17,825 bases of DNA from Fidelibacterota bacterium (GTDB lineage Bacteria; Marinisomatota; Marinisomatia; Marinisomatales; UBA1611), in NCBI GenBank assembly GCA_002694025.1, contig NZKX01000086.1:1-17825 (forward strand). Direction: 5' to 3'. The translations under genes and the position numbers were made by a program. Shown here piece after piece: positions 7,625-15,852 of this stretch (the first letter of the stretch is position 1; each line of letters begins with the position of its first letter). A model generated the notes under the pieces. That model was not told the DNA's origin and did no database searches. It saw only the letters and a program-made list of their open reading frames with translations.

Positions 7625-10603
7625 ATGGTTGATTTTTTTGTAAAAGACAATTCAGGTATAGATTTCCAAGATCTAATGCCACACAGGATCCATGAGATTC
7701 TACTTGTAGCTAGTCCTTATGATGCATTTATACTTGAAGAAGATGGTCATCTTACAGAACAAATACTTACTGAATATATAGGAATGAATTTCACTTATGC
7801 GCCAAGAGTCAATCGAGTTTCTACAGGACAAGAAGCAATGAAATTAATGGGTATTAAAAAATTTGACTTAGTAATTGTTATGCTAAGAATTGAAGACCAG
7901 GATCCAATTTCATTGGGGAAAACCATTAAAAATAAGTATCCAAAAAAGCCAGTTATACTTTTGGCTTTTGATGAAACAGAACTTAAACAATTGCCTGACG
8001 TAATTTCTGCAAATTCTATTAATAGAACATTTATTTGGTCCGGTGATGCTAGTGTCTTTCCTGCAATCATAAAATATATCGAAGATCGAAAAAATGCAAA
8101 GCAAGATATTTTAAAGCGAGATGTTCGCTGTATTTTAGTTGTGGAGGATTCTCCTAGGATGTACTCAGTGCTGCTTCCTCTTCTTTATAAAGAAATCATG
8201 TACCAGACAAAAAATTTAATAAATCGAAGATTAAGCCAATCAAAAAAATTACTACTTTTGAGAGCTCGACCGAAAGTTCTTCTCACGCAAAATTATGAAA
8301 CTGCAAAATTATTTTTTAATAGATATAGAAATAATATTCTTGGCATTATTTCTGATGTTGAATTTTTAAAAAACAAAGAGAAGACAAGTAATGCCGGATT
8401 TGAATTAGCAAGTTGGGTTAGAAATATTGAACAATCAGTTCCCATCCTAATTCAATCAACTCAAGAAAAAAATCGAGTAATCGCTGAAAATATTGGTACT
8501 ATTTTTCTTCACAAAGAATCACCAACCTTTTTAAAAAGTCTACGGGATTTCATGAATTACAACTTTGGATTTGGAGATTTTATTTTTCGCTTGCCGGACA
8601 ATACAAATGTTAAAAAAGCCTCAACAATTGAGGAGTTTATAAAAGGCATAGAAAGCATACCTGAGAGGTCTATAATTCATCATGCAAAGAGCCATCATTT
8701 TTCTAATTGGTTAGCAGCTAGAGCAGAATTTAAAACTGCTTCAATTATTAGGTCAATATCTGTCAATGATTTTGATAATGGAGAATCATTAAGAAGCTAT
8801 ATTCTAAAACACTTAAAGACAAAAAAGAACGAAACTGTAAGCACCGTTCTTAATTACAGCTCATCTAGATTTAATAGCTCCGAGTCTGATTTCTTTAGAC
8901 TCTCAAGCGGGTCATTAGGAGGAAAGGCTAGGGGGCTTGGCTTTGCTAAATCTATGATCAAACATTCTAATATAAGAAATAAATTTAAAAATTTTAAGAT
9001 TCTAGTTCCAAAATCTGCGATTATTGGTACACATGAATTTGACCGTTTTATGAAAGATAATAAATTATGGGATATTGCACTTAGCAATATTTCGGATAAA
9101 AAACTGCTTCAATACTTTTTGGCTTCTCGTCTTTCAATTGATCTTATCCTAAAACTTGAATCTTTTATTAAAGAGAATAGAAACCCTATTGCTGTAAGAT
9201 CCTCTAGCTTACTTGAAGATTCACAATACCAGCCACTTGCCGGAACCTATGAGACAATAATGTTATCAAATAATTCTAAGTCAAATAAAAAAAGACTTAA
9301 CGATTTGATTGAAGCTATAAAAATTATTTATGCCTCAACATTTAAAGGGGAAGCTAGAGCTTTATTAAAAAATACAGCTCATCGAATTGAAGAAGAAAAA
9401 ATGGCAATTCTTATACAAGAAGTTGTCGGGATTAAACATAAAAGTAAACGTTTTTATCCTACTTTCAGTGGTGTTTTACAAAGCATCAATTACTATCCAG
9501 TTTCATACATGAAAAGAAGTGAAGGTGTTGCTTATTTAGCACTTGGTTTTGGTAAAACAATTGCTGATGGTGAAAAGTGTCTTAGGATATCACCTAAATA
9601 TCCTCAGATACTTCCTCAGTTTTTTTCCATAAAAGCTACTATTCAAAACAGCCAACATGAATTTTATTCAATGAGTCTTAAACATCATGTTAAAAAAAAT
9701 CATCAACTTAAGAAGTTCACACTGGAAGAAGCAGAGATTGATGGTGCTCTTAAATGGGTTGGTAGCTCCATTTCAAAAGAGGATGGATCCATCAAAGACT
9801 CTTTGCATAAACCAGGTATGAGAATAGTTTCATTTGCTCCAATTTTAAAATGGGGGAACATATCATTTAATAAACTTGCATTAGAAATCTTATCTATAGG
9901 GAAAAAGGCCCTAGGATGTCCAGTTGAAATTGAATTTGCTGTTAATATTAAGAATAACTCATTGCCAGAGTTCTTTTTGTTACAAATTAAACCAATGGTA
10001 TTAACCGGATTAAATCGATCAAGTAAAGTTAAGACTTTTAAAGAAAAAGCAATCTTTTGCAAAAGTTCAGTTTCCTTAGGTGATGGTAGAATTGATAGCT
10101 TGCACGACTTAATAATTGTTAGACCAAGCACCTTTGACATAAGTAAATCGGAAGAAATAGCGGAGGAATTATCAAAAGTAAATTCAAAATTTAGTAAAAA
10201 TCAATACTACATACTTTGTGGACCTGGCAGATGGGGTTCAATTGATCCATGGCTTGGTATTCCTGTTCAATGGAAATCCATATCTCACTCAAAAGTTATA
10301 ATTGAAATGGGTATGAAAGATTTACCTATTGACCCATCATTTGGTAGCCATTTTTTTCAAAATATTACAAGTCTACATATACCATATTTTACAATTGATT
10401 TTAAACAAAAGCATGACATGCTTAACCTGTCTTTTTTGAAAAGTTCTAACCCAATCTATTCTGGGAAATATATTGAACAATATAATTTTAAAAAACCTTT
10501 TAATGTAGTTGTTGATGGTTCTAATGGTATGGGAGCAATAGAATTACCAGTTGAATCTGAATCAATTGAAGCAATGGATGAAGAAGAATCAAGTGGTATT
10601 TAA
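7625..10603 (+). CDS. Tandem receiver / PPDK-type ATP-grasp protein (PEP-synthase-like, no phosphohistidine domain)
   Basis: A 992-residue cytoplasmic protein. Residues about 18-155 form a degenerate receiver-like domain (EILLVASPYDAF; DLVIVMLRIED has no Asp at the usual site). Residues about 167-312 form a second receiver with the acidic pair E174-D175, likely phospho-acceptor D244 (IISDVEF), Ser/Thr 278 and K297, so it can plausibly be phosphorylated. From about 427 to 792 comes a PPDK/PEP-synthase N-terminal ATP-binding domain: GGKARGLG (432-439), IAVRSSSLLEDS (522-533), LQIKPM (786-791). The mobile phosphohistidine domain and the PEP/pyruvate TIM barrel are absent. A C-terminal region (about 823-927) with GPGRWGSIDPWLG is of unknown function. 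Similar proteins are annotated as phosphoenolpyruvate synthase in Bacteroidota-type genomes. I doubt that activity because the catalytic His domain is missing. An in-frame TTG at 7616 is an alternative start; neither start has an SD. Confidence 0.85.
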   Translation: MVDFFVKDNSGIDFQDLMPHRIHEILLVASPYDAFILEEDGHLTEQILTEYIGMNFTYAPRVNRVSTGQEAMKLMGIKKFDLVIVMLRIEDQDPISLGKTIKNKYPKKPVILLAFDETELKQLPDVISANSINRTFIWSGDASVFPAIIKYIEDRKNAKQDILKRDVRCILVVEDSPRMYSVLLPLLYKEIMYQTKNLINRRLSQSKKLLLLRARPKVLLTQNYETAKLFFNRYRNNILGIISDVEFLKNKEKTSNAGFELASWVRNIEQSVPILIQSTQEKNRVIAENIGTIFLHKESPTFLKSLRDFMNYNFGFGDFIFRLPDNTNVKKASTIEEFIKGIESIPERSIIHHAKSHHFSNWLAARAEFKTASIIRSISVNDFDNGESLRSYILKHLKTKKNETVSTVLNYSSSRFNSSESDFFRLSSGSLGGKARGLGFAKSMIKHSNIRNKFKNFKILVPKSAIIGTHEFDRFMKDNKLWDIALSNISDKKLLQYFLASRLSIDLILKLESFIKENRNPIAVRSSSLLEDSQYQPLAGTYETIMLSNNSKSNKKRLNDLIEAIKIIYASTFKGEARALLKNTAHRIEEEKMAILIQEVVGIKHKSKRFYPTFSGVLQSINYYPVSYMKRSEGVAYLALGFGKTIADGEKCLRISPKYPQILPQFFSIKATIQNSQHEFYSMSLKHHVKKNHQLKKFTLEEAEIDGALKWVGSSISKEDGSIKDSLHKPGMRIVSFAPILKWGNISFNKLALEILSIGKKALGCPVEIEFAVNIKNNSLPEFFLLQIKPMVLTGLNRSSKVKTFKEKAIFCKSSVSLGDGRIDSLHDLIIVRPSTFDISKSEEIAEELSKVNSKFSKNQYYILCGPGRWGSIDPWLGIPVQWKSISHSKVIIEMGMKDLPIDPSFGSHFFQNITSLHIPYFTIDFKQKHDMLNLSFLKSSNPIYSGKYIEQYNFKKPFNVVVDGSNGMGAIELPVESESIEAMDEEESSGI

Positions 10604-10613
10604 TCAACAATAA

Positions 10614-11966
<1,353 letters not shown>

Positions 11967-12000
11967 TTATTAATTTGAATAAATTTAAATTTAAAATATT

Positions 12001-15000
12001 TTACTTTAGCAGAACCATTTTTTTACTAATAATAGTACTGTTTGTCTTTAATTGATAAAAATACATACCAGCGCCCATTTCTTTTCCGCTGTAATCTCTA
12101 CCATCCCAAGAAATTATTTCGGACCCAGGTTGAAAATACCCGCTAACTAAAGTTTTGATCTCTTTTCCTAAAATATCAAAAACTTTAACAACTACAAAAC
12201 TTGGTTGTATAATGCTAAAAATGAATTTTGTAGAAGAGTTAAATGGATTTGGATAATTTGAGGATAAATGTACCTTTTCAGGTATCACACTAGTTAGGTC
12301 TAAGTTCAATGTTGAATGTGATAATATACCTTTATCATTATCTGAAAAGTAAGGTAGAAAGTAAATTTCAAAAGGAAATTTAACCTTTTTATTATTTTTT
12401 GGGGTTACAAAAATTTTAGTTTTGATATCTTGGAAAGGTATTCGCAATTGATTTTTTGACCATGCACTTACCATATAAACTCCAATTTCTTCATTATGCT
12501 TTCTGTATGATATTAATTCATTATTTTCCCGTAAACTTTCATTCAGTAATGAAAAAGAAATAACATCAAAATCTTCAACATTATATTCAATTTTTAATTC
12601 AAAACCAGAAATATTTAAATCCTTAGTGTAGCTAATTTCATGTGGGAAACCTTCACTGTATAAATAATGATCATCAATAACCCCGTTTATAGAAAATTGG
12701 CTTACATTATCTACAATGAAATCAGATAGAAGCGTATCAATGTTTAAAAAATTATCAGCTGACCAATACCACATTTGAGTAAAAGTTGCCAAATCTTCAA
12801 AATCTATAACACCATCTTTTTCAACTGTTAATAAAGGTGCTACTCCAGTCGATGGACCAATATCATAAATTTCTATTTCCTCGCCTGTATCGTAAAATAT
12901 AGAAGTTAATGTTGCAATATCATTTGCTTTCAATCCAACTTCTTCAACTGGCGTATGTATATAATCACCCACAAGATTTGCAACATTGATACCGCTTATA
13001 AAAACAGTATCACTAAAGATATTATCTCCTGTGGCGTAGAACCTTAAGGTAAGATCCTTAACATAATTCCACCCAAACTCATCTAGAACGTCCCACAGAT
13101 AATTAAAATTAATGATATTTTGATTAGAATCTATATTAAACTCATTTATCCATGATTGTCCTTGATCCATCGAATAATCCATTAAGAAATCTAAAGTATC
13201 ATTATTTAAATATATACTTTGCGCATCTATTGCCATAATCCTGCTAAATAAAGAATCTTGTAGTTGAAAAGAAATATATGGAATATCAATATTTACTGAA
13301 TCTTTGAAAATATTTAAAGAGAAAGGTCCATTTATAGATAAAATGCTATCCGATGAATCTGATACTTGAACCTGCCATGAAATGATTAAGCTATCTAAAT
13401 TCAAATTATCCATTTTTCTAAATAAATCAAGGTAAGAAATTGAAAATTTATTTTGCGATATAGTAGAGTCTGGGAAAATTATTGACTCAACATTATTGTC
13501 AGCTCCTAGCGAATCCTCAAACAAAATTTTAAACTGACTTGGTTCTCCTAAAAAATTATAAGAGTCTGTCCATAAAAAGTTAAGAGTATCTAAAATATTT
13601 TCTATTTGAAGAAATATGTTTTGATTATCATTTGGATACTCCAAATTAAAAGGTACCAACGGAGGAGACAAAATGGCTAACTCTAAGTGCCGTGGACCAT
13701 TAATTGATGGCAAAGAGTTAATAGAATCAAAAGCCTCAACTTGCCATTTACATCTAAGGGTATCTATGTTTAAACTGTCCATTAAATTATATATACTGAT
13801 GTAATCAATTTCCATCTCATTATGAATTAGGATAGTATCTTTGAATAGAAAAAAAACACTATCACTGTTCACATATCCAAGTGAATCGTAAAACGTAAGA
13901 CTGTAATTCAATGGTAGATTATTTTCTGTTTCAGAAAAATCCCAATTAAATTTAAGAGTATCCTCGATTAATAAATTATTAACAAAAACCATTGAGCTAT
14001 CATCTGGAGATGAAAGATTAAAACGTGAAATGGGATGAGGCTCTTTCATAATTACAAATGGAAGAGGCCCATTAAGAGTTCCTAAAGTGTCTTGATCCAA
14101 CATAGCATGAACCCACCAATGTGTAAGAATTGTGTCACTATCAAACTCTAAAATCTCTTGATAAATTTCTGAACCCCTGTAAGAAATCGAATCTTGATTA
14201 AAAGAAATTAAGGTATCAGAGAATGTAGTCTGGAAATTTGAAAAAAACTGAATATAATATTGAAAAGAATCACTATTGGTATTTTGGGTTCTTTCCCATT
14301 TTAATTTAAAATCGTCGTGCGGACCATTTGATGTTAAAATTAATGTGTCAATACTTGGAATTTGTAAGAAATTATTGAATGGTGGTTGAGTACCAACATT
14401 AAATCTTTTACGAATAGGCTGATCCAGAACAAAGCCAGAAGAATCTTCAGGTATAATATTTAAAAAGTACTCGCCTTGACCGGAGGCAAATTCAACCCAT
14501 GAATTAACAGATAATAAACTGCTCGCTCCAACCTCAGGGATTGACAGTGGATTTCTATTAAACTCGTAGTGATATTTTGATATACCTGCAAATGCAGAGA
14601 TATTTAACACAACAGTTTGCCCTAAATACCAAGCTGAATTATCAGGATGAGTCTGTGATTCTATTTCGATAGAATTTCTGCCTATTTTAAATTGATATGT
14701 CCCAGCCCAATTTTGTTGGAAGATTCCGCTACTAGAAAACGGTATAATATGAAGATACCAATTTCCATCTTCAAGGGGACCAAATTGAAATGTAGTAATT
14801 TCACCATAACTAGGAATAGCTTGTGATTGCGCTATGGTAACGTTATTTGTTGGATCATTTGAAAATTCATAAAAATAGGCTGATATTTGTCCCATAGCTG
14901 CCAGCTGAAAAATGGGTTCATTATTTAAATAGTAAATAGAGGGGTCTGGGTGTGAAAATGAAGATATTGACAATGGTTTGTAATTAAAAGATCCAGGCAA

Positions 15001-15852
15001 CCCATCTTGACCTGGGTAATATGTAATACTTTGGTTTTCACCGCCATCTCCGCCAGACACATCAATAAATTCAGATGAAATTTCAATTAAAGAAGAAATA
15101 GTTACATAACCTCCTGATCCTCCACCTCCGCCCCCTGGAATAACCAACTCACTTTCATCGCTTCCCTCGAAGGGAATTCCTCCATTTCCTCCTTTTGCTG
15201 ATATCATTGAACCGCTAGACATTTCAAGATGCAAAATATTTAATATAATATGCCCCCCACTTCCACCTCCGCCCCCTCCATGATCCCATATATCTGTGCC
15301 ACCTGATGTATAAAAATCATCTCCTGCTCCTCCGTTTGCACTTATTTGACCATTAATTTCAGCAAAATGAGCTATCACCATTATAGCTCCACCACCTTTA
15401 CCCCCATGATGATCTTCTGATGAAAGTTGTACATCCCCTATTCCACCAATAGATCCAGTAGCAAGGCTATCAGAGTGTCCGGTTATATTTCCTCCCAAAG
15501 ATTCAAAATCACCTCCGCCATTTCCTCCATAATTAGCATATCCTGCTCCTGCACCACCACCTCCTACATCATTAAAATTTGTCCCCATCGAATTCTGATT
15601 TATTGAAATACTATTAGCATAAATCCCTGAGCTAGAATCAATAAAAATACTGTCGCAATACAATATCAACTTACTATAAGTACTGTCTACATTTAACCTA
15701 CTAGTATTTCGAAGAGAAACAACCTTGTAAATGTGAGTTCCGTGTAAATTCAATGATTGGTTGTCAAGCGTAAGATTATCTGCAAGAATTATCATCGGTA
15801 TAAGAAGCAATGTTTTAAATCTTAGGAATAAATAAAATTCTCGATGATTCAT
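12001..15852 (-). CDS. Giant modular secreted protein: Gly-rich region, beta-sandwich repeats, dockerin-like, cohesin-like, T9SS sorting tail
   Basis: A 1283-residue predicted cell-surface protein with no named family. Order: signal peptide (hydrophobic about 10-24, ILADN); Gly-rich region 96-286; two repeats starting near HPD (about 295-390 and 395-485); three Fn3-like repeats (about 495-602, 608-727, 733-849), each ending in an NGP motif; an unassigned beta-rich stretch (about 855-955); a dockerin-like segment (960-1030) whose second loop EKDGVIDFEDLATF resembles an EF-hand; a cohesin-like domain (about 1044-1185); and a C-terminal sorting domain (about 1193-1283) with NYPNPFN, VFDILGKEI, WDGRD and GMYFY. 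That tail is the Por-secretion type used by T9SS: export by Sec, then the outer-membrane T9SS, then surface attachment. The start overlaps the lipoprotein stop by 4 bases, implying coupling. The role is inferred as adhesion or a surface coat, with no enzyme domain seen. Confidence 0.85.
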   Translation of the reverse strand: MNHREFYLFLRFKTLLLIPMIILADNLTLDNQSLNLHGTHIYKVVSLRNTSRLNVDSTYSKLILYCDSIFIDSSSGIYANSISINQNSMGTNFNDVGGGGAGAGYANYGGNGGGDFESLGGNITGHSDSLATGSIGGIGDVQLSSEDHHGGKGGGAIMVIAHFAEINGQISANGGAGDDFYTSGGTDIWDHGGGGGGSGGHIILNILHLEMSSGSMISAKGGNGGIPFEGSDESELVIPGGGGGGSGGYVTISSLIEISSEFIDVSGGDGGENQSITYYPGQDGLPGSFNYKPLSISSFSHPDPSIYYLNNEPIFQLAAMGQISAYFYEFSNDPTNNVTIAQSQAIPSYGEITTFQFGPLEDGNWYLHIIPFSSSGIFQQNWAGTYQFKIGRNSIEIESQTHPDNSAWYLGQTVVLNISAFAGISKYHYEFNRNPLSIPEVGASSLLSVNSWVEFASGQGEYFLNIIPEDSSGFVLDQPIRKRFNVGTQPPFNNFLQIPSIDTLILTSNGPHDDFKLKWERTQNTNSDSFQYYIQFFSNFQTTFSDTLISFNQDSISYRGSEIYQEILEFDSDTILTHWWVHAMLDQDTLGTLNGPLPFVIMKEPHPISRFNLSSPDDSSMVFVNNLLIEDTLKFNWDFSETENNLPLNYSLTFYDSLGYVNSDSVFFLFKDTILIHNEMEIDYISIYNLMDSLNIDTLRCKWQVEAFDSINSLPSINGPRHLELAILSPPLVPFNLEYPNDNQNIFLQIENILDTLNFLWTDSYNFLGEPSQFKILFEDSLGADNNVESIIFPDSTISQNKFSISYLDLFRKMDNLNLDSLIISWQVQVSDSSDSILSINGPFSLNIFKDSVNIDIPYISFQLQDSLFSRIMAIDAQSIYLNNDTLDFLMDYSMDQGQSWINEFNIDSNQNIINFNYLWDVLDEFGWNYVKDLTLRFYATGDNIFSDTVFISGINVANLVGDYIHTPVEEVGLKANDIATLTSIFYDTGEEIEIYDIGPSTGVAPLLTVEKDGVIDFEDLATFTQMWYWSADNFLNIDTLLSDFIVDNVSQFSINGVIDDHYLYSEGFPHEISYTKDLNISGFELKIEYNVEDFDVISFSLLNESLRENNELISYRKHNEEIGVYMVSAWSKNQLRIPFQDIKTKIFVTPKNNKKVKFPFEIYFLPYFSDNDKGILSHSTLNLDLTSVIPEKVHLSSNYPNPFNSSTKFIFSIIQPSFVVVKVFDILGKEIKTLVSGYFQPGSEIISWDGRDYSGKEMGAGMYFYQLKTNSTIISKKMVLLK
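12298..12723 (-). other. Cohesin-like domain before the T9SS tail
   Basis: Residues about 1044-1185 show alternating beta strands with the cohesin-type core ISGFELKIEYN followed by VEDFDVISF, then GVYMVSAWS and a late strand VKFPFEIYFL. The pattern resembles cohesin-like domains that follow dockerin-like units in Marinimicrobia-type proteins, from memory. It lacks any catalytic motif. Assignment is by pattern and needs a profile search. Confidence 0.45.
12763..12975 (-). other. Dockerin-like segment in the T9SS protein
   Basis: Residues 960-1030 hold two related halves ending in NDIATLTSIF and EDLATFTQMW. The second has the loop TVEKDGVIDFED, close to the dockerin calcium loop (positions 5, 9 and 12 are Asp; 6 is Gly; position 1 is Thr rather than Asp). 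The first loop is degenerate. Two loop-helix units in this order are the dockerin plan, with a longer linker than in clostridial dockerins. Confidence 0.55.
13303..14370 (-). repeat. Three tandem Fn3-like repeats (protein level)
   Basis: About 110-120 residues each, residues 495-602, 608-727 and 733-849 of the large surface protein. Each ends with a Trp-containing strand (HWWVHAM, KWQVEAF, SWQVQVS), an Asp-rich turn, and LNGP or INGP with a final strand. The last two share DSLNIDTLR/DNLNLDSLI. They are diverged at the base level, so they are old duplications rather than recombining repeats. Confidence 0.7.
14398..14970 (-). repeat. Two tandem HPD-type beta-sandwich repeats (protein level)
   Basis: Residues about 295-390 and 395-485 both start with an S..HPD...WYL-like segment (SFSHPDPSIYYLNN; SQTHPDNSAWYLGQ), continue with an aromatic strand (AYFYEFSNDP; KYHYEFNRNP) and end with a ..YLHIIP or YFLNIIP strand plus SSG. 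The pattern is known from extracellular proteins of other phyla. They probably act as a stalk. Confidence 0.7.
14995..15567 (-). repeat. Glycine-rich repeat region (possible beta-helix)
   Basis: Residues 96-286 alternate Gly-rich loops (VGGGGAGAGYA, HGGGGGGSGG, GGGGGGSGGYV) with short hydrophobic strands such as IMVIAHFAEINGQISANGG and the related HLEMSSGSMISAKGGNGG. Three or four copies of the strand-loop unit are visible. Such an arrangement suits a right-handed beta-helix or similar surface fold. The plus strand in this region is correspondingly rich in ccacc/ctcc runs. Confidence 0.75.

Noticed and set aside
7795..8104. Two overlapping minus-strand open frames opposite the first receiver domain
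   Set aside because: The opposite strand carries a clear receiver pattern; these frames show no family signal.
9703..10140. Minus-strand open frame of 145 codons
   Set aside because: It is antisense to the ATP-grasp domain of the plus-strand gene, has no SD site and no recognisable motif; it is a by-product of codon use.
14995..15567. Repetitive cctcc/ccacc bases considered as a DNA repeat or CRISPR-like array
   Set aside because: The period is irregular, the frame is coding, and the pattern is explained by Gly codons on the minus strand.
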